Positions 23,302-33,400 of a DNA stretch of 50,153 nt are shown piece after piece (position 1 is the stretch's first letter; every line of letters begins with the position of its first letter). Under the pieces are notes generated by a model. It saw only the letters and a program-made list of their open reading frames with translations. It searched no databases and was not told the origin of the DNA. A program made the position numbers and the translations under genes. Source of the DNA: Hyphomicrobiales bacterium (GTDB taxonomy: Bacteria; Pseudomonadota; Alphaproteobacteria; Rhizobiales; Xanthobacteraceae); NCBI GenBank assembly GCA_009377695.1, contig WHTP01000027.1, positions 1-50,153 on the forward strand. The letters run 5' to 3'.

Positions 23302-24150
23302 TTATCCGGCCAGCTCCCGCGAGCGCTTGGTGGCCGCAGCCACCGCCTTGCGCATCAGCGGATCAAGTCCATCCGCCGCCATCAGCACGTCGAGCGCTGC
23401 CGCCGTGGTTCCGCCCGGCGACGTCACGTTCTGTCGCAAAACCGACGCATCGAGCGGCGAGCGGTGCAGCAGCTCGCCGGAGCCGGCCACCGTGACGCGT
23501 GCAAGACGGCCGGCAAGCTCCTCCGGCAGCCTGGCGGCGACGCCGGCGCGCGCCAGCGCTTCCACCAGCAGGAACACATAGGCCGGTCCCGAGCCCGACA
23601 CCGCGGTGACCGCATCCATCAGTGCTTCGTCGCCGACCCATTCGACGGCACCGGTCGCCGACAACAGCGCGTGCACCAGGTCGCGCTGACGCTGCGTGAC
23701 TCGCTCATTGGGCACGGCAACGGTGATGCCGCGTCCGATCGCGGCCGGTGTGTTCGGCATCGCGCGCACGATTGCAGCAGGCTGCGACAGCGCTTGTTCG
23801 AGGAAGCCGATCGTGCGGCCGGCCATGATCGACAGCACGACCGTGCCAGCGCCGAGATAGGGCGTGAGCGCCGGCACGACGTCAGGCGCGACCTGCGGTT
23901 TGACCGCGATCACGATCGCGGTCGCCTCGCCGACGGTGTGGGCCGGCGGATTGAGCCGCATGCCGCGGCTCACGAGCGTCGAGAGCTCGCCAGCGGGCTG
24001 CGGTTCGATCGTGATCATCGATGTCGGGTCAAGCCCGAGCGCCAGCCAGCCGTCCAGCATCGCGCCGCCCATCTTGCCGGCACCGACCAGGACGATAGTG
24101 CCGGCGAGGCCGGGGAGCGTGGGTGGGCTTTGTGGTGTGGATGGAGTCAT
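23302..24150 (-). CDS. proC: Pyrroline-5-carboxylate reductase
   Basis: A 282-residue enzyme making L-proline from 1-pyrroline-5-carboxylate with NAD(P)H. The Rossmann motif VLVGAGKMGGAMLDGWLA lies at about residues 21-38, and the C-terminal dimerisation domain has the signature EALMDAVTAVSGSGPAYVFL (about 167-186) and the SPGGTTAAALDVL stretch. Length is typical. ATG 24150 starts a short proline-rich leader before the Rossmann fold. The YbjN-like gene lies upstream on the same strand after a hairpin repeat, an order seen in related genomes. Confidence 0.95.
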   Translation of the reverse strand: MTPSTPQSPPTLPGLAGTIVLVGAGKMGGAMLDGWLALGLDPTSMITIEPQPAGELSTLVSRGMRLNPPAHTVGEATAIVIAVKPQVAPDVVPALTPYLGAGTVVLSIMAGRTIGFLEQALSQPAAIVRAMPNTPAAIGRGITVAVPNERVTQRQRDLVHALLSATGAVEWVGDEALMDAVTAVSGSGPAYVFLLVEALARAGVAARLPEELAGRLARVTVAGSGELLHRSPLDASVLRQNVTSPGGTTAAALDVLMAADGLDPLMRKAVAAATKRSRELAG

Positions 24151-24187
24151 ACGGTGTCTCTCTGTCTCGTGCACCGCACTTCTCCGC

Positions 24188-24285
24188 CCTCATCCTGAGG
24201 GCGTCCGAAGGACGCGTCTCGAAGGATGGGGCGGCCCCCATGGTTCGAGACGGCGCTTCGCGCCTCCTCACCATGAGGGCCGAGA
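24188..24285. repeat. CATCCTGAGG/CCATGAGG intergenic hairpin repeat
   Basis: CCTCATCCTGAGGG..GTCTCGAAGGATG and CCATGGTTCGAGAC..CCTCACCATGAGG are opposing half repeats with internal GGCGCTTCGCGCC-type stems. This is a widespread type of intergenic element in this group. It lies between proC and the YbjN-like gene. Confidence 0.75.
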
Positions 24286-24337
24286 GAGAGCCGGTCCTCG
24301 AACCTAGCAGGCAGCGGTGAAAATTGCTGGCGCGCGC

Positions 24338-24838
24338 CTATGCCTCGCCGGCGGTCTCGAACAGCGCGGCGTCAAGCGCCTCGCGCGCACTCTTGCCGGC
24401 CCAGACCACGAATTGGTAGGCCGGGAAATACCGCTCGCAGGCGTCGAGTGCGGTGGACAGCATGACCTCGCATTGCGGGCGGGACGCCTCGACCCCGCCG
24501 GCGAGCACCAGCGCATGGCGGTACATGATCAAGCCGTCCTTCGTCCAAAGATCGAAGTGACCGATCCACATCTGCTCATTGATCATGGCGATGAGCTGCT
24601 GCGTCTCGCCGCACCAGCGTTCCGGCACCTTGAACTCGAAGGCACAGGCAAGATGCAGTGCCTCGATGTCGTACATCCAGGTGAATGAGACCTGGTAGTC
24701 GGTCCACTTGCCGCGCACCACCAGCGTGATCTCGTCCTCGCCCGCGCGCTCGAACGACCAGTCGTTGGTTGACGCCAGACGCTCGACCACTTCGAGGGGA
24801 TTCGCACGCGATTGATCGCCGAAATTAATGAGGGACAT
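24338..24838 (-). CDS. YbjN-domain protein
   Basis: A 166-residue cytosolic protein of the YbjN family, which has a type III secretion chaperone-like fold. The core reads NPLEVVERLASTNDWSFERA near residues 14-33, followed by strands around the EITLVVRGKWTDYQVSFTWM and ALHLACAFEF segments, and the conserved LIAMINEQMWIGHFDLW stretch (about 84-100). In E. coli YbjN affects motility and stress traits, but its molecular role is unknown. ATG 24838 has GGAG upstream. The frame extends to 24928 but the extra residues are not conserved-looking. It lies upstream of proC on the same strand. Confidence 0.87.
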   Translation of the reverse strand: MSLINFGDQSRANPLEVVERLASTNDWSFERAGEDEITLVVRGKWTDYQVSFTWMYDIEALHLACAFEFKVPERWCGETQQLIAMINEQMWIGHFDLWTKDGLIMYRHALVLAGGVEASRPQCEVMLSTALDACERYFPAYQFVVWAGKSAREALDAALFETAGEA

Positions 24839-25179
24839 GCCGTCTCCACCTTGCCGCTGGGTGTGGGATGCGCAAACACCACGCGCACCACGCCACTTTT
24901 TCTGACGCGGTCCCCCGTGGAGCCTCATCGACTGGTCCGGGGCGAATCACCTGACGATTTGAATATAACCCCTTGATTCCACCGCCCGAAATGTCATGAG
25001 AGCCGGCAATGGTTAACGAATGGTGGATATTCCTCCGTCGTCCACAACTTGCGGACGCTCGGTGGACTCGTAGGGACCGAAGTGCGGCAAATGGACTCGC
25101 GGCCCGTGTCCCGCGGGCGGAATTCGCTCCGACGCATCAGCAGATTGTGACGGGCTTCTGAATCGCGAGGGCGCGCGGC
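24839..25179. other. Intergenic stretch between the YbjN-like gene and prs
   Basis: About 340 bases without a supported gene. It must hold the YbjN-gene promoter; a TATATT on the minus strand near 24963-24968 is a possible -10 box, but no convincing -35 was matched. No RNA gene or repeat is evident. Confidence 0.4.
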
Positions 25180-26133
<954 letters not shown>

Positions 26134-26325
26134 CGCTGTCTCCAAAGCTCATCAGGGGGATCCCAGCCGCGGCGACCTGATAACAAGCCAGCAATGCGGC
26201 TGGCAATACGAGGGGGACGGCACGTCCACGATTTTCGCGTGTTTTGCCCGCCTGGCGGGCACAAGTAGGCTCCGACGCCGGAGCATCGGGGCCGCGTTTC
26301 GCACGTTTATGAGCCGGGTGGCCGG

Positions 26326-26904
26326 TCACTCCGGGACCGGCGCGAACATGCGGACGATGCCGGGCGCTTCCGGCGCGAAATCGTCAGTCGCCCGGCCGGC
26401 CAGCATGGCGCCTTGGGGCGGCGGCGCGGCGGCAGTCGCGCCCGTCCGATCGGACGCGATGAAGGTCATGAGCTGCGTGACGCTCGCGCTGGCAATCCGT
26501 TGCAGGACCTGATCATTGGCGGCCGACCAGGCGCCGGACCCGGCACGTTCCTCGCCGTTCAGGCGGAAGGCGCGTCGGCGTTCGGCGTCATAGACGTCAA
26601 AGGCCCATGACAGGACGGTCGTGCCGCCTTCGGCATTGGCCGCGAGGTAACCACGGATGTGATAGAGCGCCTGCCCGCCGCGCGTCACCACCACCAGCCG
26701 GCGCGCCGCCGCTTCCTGATCGAGGCTCCGCGCCAGCCGTGTTGACACCGGCCGCGGCGGTCCGTCAATCGACTCGAAAATGATGGACGCGCCTTCGGCT
26801 TCGGCCAATGACGGCGTTTGTTGGTTGGTGACGCAGCCGGCCAGCGCCAGCGCTGCCGCCACAGCAAGTGCCCCGATCGCACTGCGAGCTACCGCAATAC
26901 GCAT
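26326..26904 (-). CDS. Lipoprotein of unknown function
   Basis: A 192-residue predicted lipoprotein: residues 1-23 are a signal ending in ALALAGC with the lipidated Cys24. The mature part includes the strands ASIIFESIDGPPRPVSTRLA and ALYHIRGYLAANAEGGTTVL, WAFDVYDAERRRAFRLNG, and an alanine/proline-rich tail. Such proteins, with a predicted beta-strand domain, are found in related Hyphomicrobiales near prs. I know no function. It is probably attached to the outer membrane's inner face, since no inner-membrane retention Asp follows the cysteine (the residue after Cys is Val). Confidence 0.75.
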   Translation of the reverse strand: MRIAVARSAIGALAVAAALALAGCVTNQQTPSLAEAEGASIIFESIDGPPRPVSTRLARSLDQEAAARRLVVVTRGGQALYHIRGYLAANAEGGTTVLSWAFDVYDAERRRAFRLNGEERAGSGAWSAANDQVLQRIASASVTQLMTFIASDRTGATAAAPPPQGAMLAGRATDDFAPEAPGIVRMFAPVPE

Positions 26905-27049
26905 ACAACGCCCCCCGCGGCCGCCGCTCTTATGGTGAGCTGACTTGAGCCGACGTTCGAATCCGTAGCCTTAAACGGGACCGTGGTCTAGGGCCTGGAA
27001 TGACGATGCGCACATGCTGACTCCGTGACGACTCGGCGGACTCGGGTGT

Positions 27050-27133
27050 GCTCCCTCCCCCTGAAAGGGGGAGGGTTGGGGAGGGGGTTCATTGGCGCGA
27101 AGATCCCCACCTCCCCTTTTCAAGGGGAGGTGA
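27050..27133. repeat. GCTCCCCCTGAAAGGGGGAG repeat, copy 2
   Basis: CTCCCCCTGAAAGGGGGAGG, then GTTGGGGAGGGGGTT and CACCTCCCC..GGGGAGGTG. Related to 22324-22434, without that copy's nested hairpin. It separates pgeF from the lipoprotein gene. Confidence 0.8.
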
Positions 27134-27166
27134 GCCGTGGCACGAGCGTTATTCAAACAACAGCGG

Positions 27167-27934
27167 CTAATCCGTGAGCGCAATCGCGTTGATGTGGCGG
27201 CCGTAGTCGGCCTCGTTGCGATGCACGGAACGGCGATAGCTGTAAAACGTCGCAGGATCGGCGTAGGTGCAGCGGCCGATGTCTTCGACATGCCGGATGC
27301 CGGCGTTTGCGAGGTGCGCGGCGATGTAGCCAGCGAGATCGAACATCGCGTGACCGTCCTTCGCGCTCGGCGTGAAGAAGCGTTGGTTCACCGCGCTGTC
27401 CGCTTTGAAGCGCGCGACGAATTCCGGGCCCACCTCGTAATTCGGCTGGCGGATCATCGGGCCGGTCGCGGCGATGATATTGTTGCGATGAGCGCCACAG
27501 CGTTCCATCGCGGCGACGGTTGCCTCGATGACGCCGGTGAATGCGCCGCGCCAGCCTGCATGCGCCGCGCCGATCACGCGCGCGTCCGCGTCCGAAAACA
27601 GGATCGGGCCGCAGTCTGCGGTCGAGACGCCGATCGCGATGCCGGGGGTTCGCGTGACCAGCGCGTCGGCGCGCGGCCGCGCATCCGGCGTCCAGGGCTG
27701 CTCGACGGTGACCACGTCCGGCGAATGGATCTGGTAGGCGGTGAGAAATCTCTCGGGCTGTACGCCGAGCGCCGTCGCCATCCGCGCGCGGTTCTCTGCG
27801 ACGTGCTCGGGTGTATCGCTTGAACCGACACCGCCGTTGAGGCTTTCATAGACTCCGCCCGATACCCCACCCGCACGCGTGAAGAAGGCGTGGCGGATGC
27901 CGGGCAGCGAGGCGAGGGATGCAGCATGGAGCAT
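27167..27934 (-). CDS. pgeF: Peptidoglycan editing factor / polyphenol oxidase-like protein
   Basis: A 255-residue protein of the PgeF (YfiH, DUF152, laccase-like) family. PgeF removes L-Ser wrongly placed in the UDP-MurNAc peptide in place of L-Ala. The copper- or zinc-site motifs are HAFFTRAGGVSGG near the N-terminus, ISTADCGPILFSD in the middle, and IGAAHAGWRGAF (about residues 130-141). The start at 27934 matches the family N-terminus (MLHAASLASLPGIRHAFFTR). An ATG at 27982 would add 16 residues and overlap the methyltransferase stop by 35 bases. It is the last of a run lgt - methyltransferase - pgeF. Older annotations call this family laccase or multicopper polyphenol oxidase. Confidence 0.9.
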   Translation of the reverse strand: MLHAASLASLPGIRHAFFTRAGGVSGGVYESLNGGVGSSDTPEHVAENRARMATALGVQPERFLTAYQIHSPDVVTVEQPWTPDARPRADALVTRTPGIAIGVSTADCGPILFSDADARVIGAAHAGWRGAFTGVIEATVAAMERCGAHRNNIIAATGPMIRQPNYEVGPEFVARFKADSAVNQRFFTPSAKDGHAMFDLAGYIAAHLANAGIRHVEDIGRCTYADPATFYSYRRSVHRNEADYGRHINAIALTD

Positions 27935-27947
27935 GGCAGTGCTGCCG

Positions 27948-29096
27948 TTATCCGGGCTTGCCAGCGCGGGCAGCCGTGCCATCGCTTTCGGACGGTTCGT
28001 CCGCGAAGCCGGGCAGCTCGCGCAGGCTCGGGTGGGAAAACGCGATGACCTTGAACATCTTGCCCATGCCGGTCATGTCCTCGCTGGTCAGGCGCGCGAG
28101 CGCGTTGTTGACCTCGGCGGTCTTCTCGAGCGGCGCGCCTTTTTTGAGCGCCTCGGCGCGGGTCTCGATGCCGAGCCGGCGTAGAAACGTCGCCTGCTCG
28201 ACCGGGCCATGCACGTCGGCGCCGAGACTTTGTGCGGCATGCGTCAACGCCCGGAAATCCACATGGGCGGTGAGGTCGACGGCGCCGGGCGCTTGCAGCG
28301 GGCTGGTGAAGGTCTGGCCTCCCACCGCCTGGAAGGTGTCGCCGGCGGCGCTTTCGAGATGGCCGTAGTCGATGAGTAGCGCGGCGCCCTTCGAGTGCAC
28401 GACCCGGCGGCCGATCTCGAGCGCGATCTGGTCGGCGCGCCATTCGAAGATCGCACCGATCGGCGCGTTGCGCAGCGCACGCGGCAGCATCTGATCGAAC
28501 AATGGAATTGGATCGCGGGCGTGGCCGAATTGCAGGCTCCCGTTGTCGGCGATCTTGATGACGCGCTCGTGCCAGCCGTCGACGCACATGACCGCCTGAT
28601 GGATCGGCAGCGCATCGATGAACTCGTTGGCGATGATGATGGTTGGGCCGACCGGCACCTGTTCGAGCGTTTGATGCCATTCGACCGGCACATCGATTTG
28701 GCTGAGCGCCTGACGTTGGCGCTGCTCGAGTGTGGGGCTGACCTCGACCATGTGCACGACCAAAGCTTTGCGGAAATCCGGCACGATCTGCACGGCGCGC
28801 AGCACATCGAGCATCATGGTGCCGCGGCCGGGACCGAGTTCGACCAGCCGCACATTCTCCGGCGCTCCCATCGCTTTCCAGGTGGCGGCGCACCACAGTC
28901 CGATCAACTCGCCGAACATCTGGCTGATCTCCGGCGCGGTCACGAAGTCGCCCTTGGCGCCGAATGGATCGCGGGTGATGTAGTAGCCGTGCTTCGGGTG
29001 TGTGAGACAGAGCGTCATATATTGCGCCACCGGCATCGGGCCGGCGGCGATGATGCGGCGCCTAATTTCGGCTTCGAGCGGCGGAACGTCCGTCAT
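27948..29096 (-). CDS. MidA/NDUFAF7-family SAM-dependent methyltransferase
   Basis: A 382-residue protein of the MidA (COG1565, NDUFAF7) family, a class I SAM-dependent protein arginine methyltransferase family. In mitochondria NDUFAF7 methylates an arginine of complex I subunit NDUFS2. Motifs: YITRDPFGAKGDFVTAPEIS (about residues 35-54), the SAM loop NVRLVELGPGRGTMMLDVL (about 83-101), EVSPTLEQRQRQAL, and the TIIIANEFIDALPIHQ signature (about 150-165). The upstream lgt gene ends 4 bases before its ATG, so the two are tightly coupled. Bacterial substrate in this organism is unproven. Confidence 0.9.
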   Translation of the reverse strand: MTDVPPLEAEIRRRIIAAGPMPVAQYMTLCLTHPKHGYYITRDPFGAKGDFVTAPEISQMFGELIGLWCAATWKAMGAPENVRLVELGPGRGTMMLDVLRAVQIVPDFRKALVVHMVEVSPTLEQRQRQALSQIDVPVEWHQTLEQVPVGPTIIIANEFIDALPIHQAVMCVDGWHERVIKIADNGSLQFGHARDPIPLFDQMLPRALRNAPIGAIFEWRADQIALEIGRRVVHSKGAALLIDYGHLESAAGDTFQAVGGQTFTSPLQAPGAVDLTAHVDFRALTHAAQSLGADVHGPVEQATFLRRLGIETRAEALKKGAPLEKTAEVNNALARLTSEDMTGMGKMFKVIAFSHPSLRELPGFADEPSESDGTAARAGKPG

Positions 29097-29100
29097 TGCC

Positions 29101-29925
29101 TCACGCCTGTTGCAACGGCTTGGCGCGCCGTGCTGCCATGATCAGCACGATGCCGGCGATCATCAGCGGCAGCGACAACAGCATCCCCATCGTGAGCCCG
29201 CCCCACAGGAAGCCAAGCTGTTGATCGGGTTCGCGGAAGAATTCGCAGATTGTCCTCGCAATTCCGTAACCGAGGCAGAAAGCGCCGAGGATCGTTCCCG
29301 GTCGCTTCAGCGCACCCGCGCGCATCATGACGGCGAGGACCGCGAACAGCACGATCCCTTCGAGCGTCGCCTCGTAGAGCTGGCTCGGATGGCGCGGCAG
29401 CGGACCCGCGCCCGGAAACACGAACGCCCAGGGGACGTCCGTGGTGCGGCCCCACAATTCCGCATTGATGAAATTGGCGAGACGGCCGAGAAACAGCCCG
29501 ATCGGCGCCACCGCGCAAACGATATCCCCGAGCGAGAGAATCGGGATGCCGCGGTAGCGCGCGAAGGCGATCACGGCAAAGACGCAGCCAAGGAAGCCGC
29601 CGTGGAACGACATGCCGCCTTTCCAGAGCTGCGGTATCTCCGCCGGGTTCGCGAAGAAATAGGCGGGATTATAGAACAGCACATAGCCGAGCCGGCCGCC
29701 GAGAATGATGCCAAGCGTCACCCACAGGATGAAGTCGTCGAAGTCGACGACGGTCATCGGCGGCTGACCGCCCCAGAGCCGTTCCGACCGGATGATGGTG
29801 CGGGCGTAGACCCAACCGCCGAGAATGCCGACGATATAGGCGAGCGCATACCATCGGATCGCGAGCGGCCCGATCTGGACCAGCACGGGATCGAAGGCGG
29901 GGAACGGCAGGGCAAGAGGCGGCAT
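29101..29925 (-). CDS. lgt: Prolipoprotein diacylglyceryl transferase
   Basis: A 274-residue inner-membrane enzyme that transfers a diacylglyceryl group from phosphatidylglycerol to the cysteine of prolipoproteins. About seven membrane segments are present. The N-terminus [20 protein letters not shown] is typical, and the signature [14 protein letters not shown] (about residues 150-163) contains the conserved Asn/Arg of the active-site loop. The H-G motif in [10 protein letters not shown] (about 108-117) is also present. ATG 29925 is 187 bases from the divergent ubiK start. It is the first of the lgt - midA-like - pgeF run, and the window's predicted lipoproteins need it. Confidence 0.96.
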   Translation of the reverse strand: MPPLALPFPAFDPVLVQIGPLAIRWYALAYIVGILGGWVYARTIIRSERLWGGQPPMTVVDFDDFILWVTLGIILGGRLGYVLFYNPAYFFANPAEIPQLWKGGMSFHGGFLGCVFAVIAFARYRGIPILSLGDIVCAVAPIGLFLGRLANFINAELWGRTTDVPWAFVFPGAGPLPRHPSQLYEATLEGIVLFAVLAVMMRAGALKRPGTILGAFCLGYGIARTICEFFREPDQQLGFLWGGLTMGMLLSLPLMIAGIVLIMAARRAKPLQQA

Positions 29926-30112
29926 GATCAGGGGAGTCGCCGATAAGTACGGCGGTGATGCGGCCGTGAATCAGGGGAGTCAAGCGAAACAGCGGCATGA
30001 TGAGGGGGATACCGTCCGTCACGATGCCTTGAAAGGACGCCAGGCGGACGCCATTTTCCCGGAACCGCGCACCGGAAGAATGAGCCAGGAGCGCGCGCCA
30101 GGAGAACGAGCT

Positions 30113-30421
30113 ATGGCACAGACCACCAACCGGTTCTTCGACGAGGTCGCCCGGCTGATGAACGACGCCGCCGGCGTCGCCCAAGGCGTGCGGCGCGAGT
30201 TCGATACCCTGGTCAAGACCCAGACCGAGCGCTGGCTGAGCGAGCTCGACTTGGTCAAGCGTGAGGAATTCGAGGCTGTTAAGGATATGGCCCGCATGGC
30301 GCGCGAGGAAAACGAGGCGCTCAAGGTGCGGATCGCCGCCCTCGAGGCCAAGCTCGGTGTCGGTGATCAAAGTCCCCCGACCCCGCCCCCGATGCCGGGG
30401 CAGTCCCCCGGCGGCATCTGA
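30113..30421 (+). CDS. ubiK: UbiK-family accessory factor (BMFP domain)
   Basis: A 102-residue coiled-coil protein of the YqiC/BMFP family. In E. coli UbiK helps aerobic ubiquinone synthesis by assembling with UbiJ; homologs can fuse membranes in vitro. N-terminal helix FFDEVARLMNDAAGVAQGVR, then a hydrophobic-charged coiled coil around KREEFEAVKDMARMAREENE and ALKVRIAALEAKLG, ending in a proline-rich tail. ATG 30113 has GGAGAACGAG 6 bases upstream. The frame is open to 29924, but that part overlaps the divergent lgt gene and is not coding. Divergence from lgt is conserved in related genomes. Confidence 0.9.
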   Translation: MAQTTNRFFDEVARLMNDAAGVAQGVRREFDTLVKTQTERWLSELDLVKREEFEAVKDMARMAREENEALKVRIAALEAKLGVGDQSPPTPPPMPGQSPGGI

Positions 30422-30430
30422 TTCAATTAG

Positions 30431-30458
30431 CACACGCCATTTGTTGTTGTGGCGTGCA
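30431..30458 (+). terminator. Terminator-like hairpin after ubiK
   Basis: CACGCCA-TTTGTTGTTG-TGGCGTG is a 7-bp stem 10 bases after the ubiK stop. A further short hairpin (CTCCCCTGTAAGGGGGGAG) follows near 30475-30493. Either could end the ubiK transcript. Confidence 0.45.
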
Positions 30459-30638
30459 TGCCGCGAGCGCTGACCTCCCCTGTAAGGGGGGAGCACACCG
30501 AGCTCGCTGCCGGATTGCGCTCCTTTCCTTGTCATTCCGACACATTGCCGCTAAACAACGGCCCGCGAGCGTGGCCCCGCCCCCCCTGGAGGCAGGCTGC
30601 GGCGTTTACAATCGTATTTGGGCAAGGATTTAGGACAA

Positions 30639-31358
30639 ATGGCTACCGTCAGGGAAATGAAGGCGATGGCGCGCCCGAAGGCCGGCAAGGGGGCCGCCCG
30701 GGCAGTTCGTCGCGCCGGCCGCGTGCCGGGCGTCGTCTACGGCGACAACAAGGATCCCCTCGCGATCTCGGTCGATCATTCCGAGCTCAAGCAGCGCATC
30801 TATGCCGGGCGCTTTCTTACCACGATCTACGAGCTTGACGTGGATGGGACCAAGCACCGCGTGATCCCGCGCGACTTCCAGCTCGATGCGGTGCGGGACC
30901 TCCCGGTGCACGTCGACTTCCTGCGCCTGAGCGCGGGCGCCAAGATCCGCGTGCGCATTCCGGTGCACGTGGTCAACGCGGAGACGGCGCCGGGCGTGAA
31001 GCGTGGTGGCACCGTCAACATCGTCGCCCACGCGATCGAGGTGCTCTGCTCGCCCGAGGATATTCCCGAATCGATCGACGTCGATGTCGGAGACCTCGAG
31101 ATCAACTATTCGAAGCATATGAGCGACGTCGTGCTACCAGCGAACGTGCGTCTGGTGGGCAATGTCGACCAGACGCTGGTCACCATCGTGCCGCCGTCGG
31201 GTTATGCTGAAGAACTCAAGGCTGCTGCCGAAGCGGCTGCTGCCGCTGCCACGGCTGCTGCGGCTGCCGCGGCTGCTCCGGCCGAAGGCGGTACCGGCGC
31301 TCCTTCCGCTCCCGGAGCCGCACCTGCGGCGGGTGCCGGCGGCGGCGACAAGAAGTAA
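30639..31358 (+). CDS. rplY: 50S ribosomal protein L25/general stress protein Ctc
   Basis: A 239-residue L25 of the long CTC type: an N-terminal 5S rRNA-binding beta-barrel (about residues 7-95, with RRAGRVPGVVYGDNKDPLAI and the HVDFLRLSAGAKIRVRIPVH junction) followed by a TL5-type C-terminal domain to about residue 190. The last ~40 residues are an alanine- and glycine-rich tail, often seen in Hyphomicrobiales members. ATG 30639 matches the family start. It is followed by pth after 146 bases with a repeat between, the usual rplY-pth-ychF order. Confidence 0.95.
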   Translation: MATVREMKAMARPKAGKGAARAVRRAGRVPGVVYGDNKDPLAISVDHSELKQRIYAGRFLTTIYELDVDGTKHRVIPRDFQLDAVRDLPVHVDFLRLSAGAKIRVRIPVHVVNAETAPGVKRGGTVNIVAHAIEVLCSPEDIPESIDVDVGDLEINYSKHMSDVVLPANVRLVGNVDQTLVTIVPPSGYAEELKAAAEAAAAAATAAAAAAAAPAEGGTGAPSAPGAAPAAGAGGGDKK

Positions 31359-31410
31359 TCGCCGTCGTGGTTGCTGCCGCATCCAAGCGGCGAAGGGATC
31401 AATTGTGATC

Positions 31411-31490
31411 GTCATTGCCGGGCGAAGACCCGGCAATCCATCCTTTTCGCAAGACGATGGATGCGCGGGTCGAGCCCGCGCGTGACGGTG
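31411..31490. repeat. Intergenic palindrome between rplY and pth
   Basis: TTGCCGGGCGAAGACCCGGCAA forms one stem, and GCGCGGGTCGAGCCCGCGCG another, joined by CATCC..GGATG. It is a widely dispersed type of element in this group. The pth start follows 15 bases later. Confidence 0.75.
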
Positions 31491-31504
31491 CTGGGTATAA
31501 CACC

Positions 31505-32155
31505 ATGCTGCTCTTCGTCGGCCTCGGAAATCCTGGTGCCCGCTACGCCGCCAACCGCCACAATATCGGATTCATGGTGGTCGAGGCGATTGCGAAGCGG
31601 CACAACATCGGCCCGTTCCGCAAGCGCTTCCAGGGCGTTTCGGCGGAAGGTCCGATCGGTAGTGTGCGCGCGTTGTTGCTGTTGCCGGGCACGTTCATGA
31701 ACGAGTCCGGCCGCGCTGTGGCGGAAGCTGCGCACTTCTACAAGCTTGGCCTCGATAGCATCACCGTGTTTCATGACGAGATCGAACTCACGCCCGGGAA
31801 GGTGCGCGTAAAAATCGGCGGCGGCATCGCCGGTCACAATGGATTGCGCTCGATCACCGCCCATGTTGGCAACGACTATCGCCGCGTCCGCATCGGCGTC
31901 GGTCATCCCGGCGTCAAGGACCTCGTGCACCCCCACGTGCTCAGCGACTTCGCCAAGGTCGAGCGGCCGTGGGTTGAGGCGCTGTGCGATATCATCTCCG
32001 ACAATGCCGAGCTGTTGGCGAAGGGGCAGGACGCGAGCTTCCAGAACAAGGTTCACCTGTCGATGTCGGCCAAGGGCTTCTTCGACGACAAGGAGTCGGA
32101 CGAGCCGCGGGCTGCCGGGCCGAAGGCGCCAAAAGACAATCCACGAGAGACGTGA
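31505..32155 (+). CDS. pth: Peptidyl-tRNA hydrolase
   Basis: A 216-residue enzyme that releases peptides from drop-off peptidyl-tRNA so that tRNA can be recycled. The core motifs are [20 protein letters not shown] (about residues 3-22; His19 is catalytic), [15 protein letters not shown], and the [20 protein letters not shown] strand with catalytic Asp (about 96-115), followed by [11 protein letters not shown] 31505 gives the standard start. The C-terminal tail after about residue 190 is charged and variable. The stop overlaps the ychF ATG by one base. Confidence 0.95.
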   Translation: MLLFVGLGNPGARYAANRHNIGFMVVEAIAKRHNIGPFRKRFQGVSAEGPIGSVRALLLLPGTFMNESGRAVAEAAHFYKLGLDSITVFHDEIELTPGKVRVKIGGGIAGHNGLRSITAHVGNDYRRVRIGVGHPGVKDLVHPHVLSDFAKVERPWVEALCDIISDNAELLAKGQDASFQNKVHLSMSAKGFFDDKESDEPRAAGPKAPKDNPRET

Positions 32156-33252
32156 TGGGCTTCAAATGCGGTATCGTCGGCTTGCCAAACGTCGGCAAGT
32201 CGACGCTCTTCAACGCGCTGACTGAAACGGCGGCGGCGCAGGCGGCGAACTATCCGTTCTGCACCATCGAGCCGAATGTCGGCGAGGTCGCGGTGCCCGA
32301 TCCACGTCTCGAGGCTTTGGCGAAGCTCGCGAAGTCGGCGGAGATCGTGCCGACGCGACTGACGTTCGTCGACATCGCTGGATTGGTGCGCGGCGCTTCG
32401 AAAGGTGAGGGGCTTGGCAACCAGTTCCTGGCCAATATCCGAGAGGTTGACGCCATCGCCCATGTGGTGCGCTGCTTCGAGGATGACGACGTCACCCATG
32501 TCGAGAACCGCATCGATCCGGTCGCGGACATCGAGACGGTCGAGACCGAGCTCATGCTCGCCGACCTCGACAGCCTCGAGCGCCGCGTCGACGCGCTCGA
32601 GAAGAAGGCGAAGGGCAACGACAAGGAGGCGAAGGAAAGCCTCGCTCTCGTCAACCGCGCGCTCGCGCTCCTGCGCGACGGTAAGCCCGCGCGCATGGTG
32701 CAGCGCAAGCCCGAGGAAGAGCGGCTCTTCCACACGCTGGGCCTCCTGACCTCGGTGCCGGTGCTCTATGTCTGCAACGTTGAGGAGGCGTCGGCGGCGA
32801 CCGGCAATGGATTTTCACGCCGGGTCGAAGAACGCGCCAAGGCGGAAGGCGCCATCTCGGTCGTGATCTCGGCGAAGATCGAGGCGGAGATCGCTGTCCT
32901 GTCGCGCGAAGAACGAGCCGAATATCTCGGTGCCGTCGGGCTCAAGGAGCCCGGCCTTGACCGGCTCATCGGCGCCGGCTACGCGCTGCTCGACCTCGTG
33001 ACTTATTTCACCGTCGGCCCCAAGGAAACGCGGGCCTGGACGGTGACGCGCGGCACCCGTGCGCCACAGGCGGCCGGCGTCATCCACACCGATTTCGAGC
33101 GCGGCTTCATCCGCGCCGAAACCATTTCATACGAGGATTATGTCAAGTTCGGAGGCGAAGCCGGGGCGCGCGACGCCGGCCGGATGCGGCTCGAGGGCAA
33201 GGACTACGTCGTCGCCGACGGCGACGTGATGCATTTCAGGTTCGCGACGTAG
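32155..33252 (+). CDS. ychF: YchF/OLA1 family ATPase
   Basis: A 365-residue P-loop protein of the Obg branch that prefers ATP to GTP (OLA1/YchF). It is ribosome associated and affects translation and stress response. P-loop GIVGLPNVGKSTLFNAL at about residues 6-22, G3 region FVDIAGLVRGASKGEGLGNQ (about 70-89), then a coiled-coil insert (about 132-170) and a C-terminal TGS domain starting about 280, ending in MHFRFAT. The G4 motif NKxD is replaced (NVEE), as is usual in this family and consistent with ATP preference. It follows pth by one overlapping base. Confidence 0.96.
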   Translation: MGFKCGIVGLPNVGKSTLFNALTETAAAQAANYPFCTIEPNVGEVAVPDPRLEALAKLAKSAEIVPTRLTFVDIAGLVRGASKGEGLGNQFLANIREVDAIAHVVRCFEDDDVTHVENRIDPVADIETVETELMLADLDSLERRVDALEKKAKGNDKEAKESLALVNRALALLRDGKPARMVQRKPEEERLFHTLGLLTSVPVLYVCNVEEASAATGNGFSRRVEERAKAEGAISVVISAKIEAEIAVLSREERAEYLGAVGLKEPGLDRLIGAGYALLDLVTYFTVGPKETRAWTVTRGTRAPQAAGVIHTDFERGFIRAETISYEDYVKFGGEAGARDAGRMRLEGKDYVVADGDVMHFRFAT

Positions 33253-33400
33253 CCCAACGCACAACCAACCTTCACCCTCGTGGTGAGGAGGAAGGCCCAT
33301 AGCGGGCGCAGCCTGCGTACACTTGGCTGAGACGCTCGCTCCTCGGCGTGAGAGCGGAGATAGACGCGTGAGCGTGAGATGCCGGCCGCAGTACGCAAAA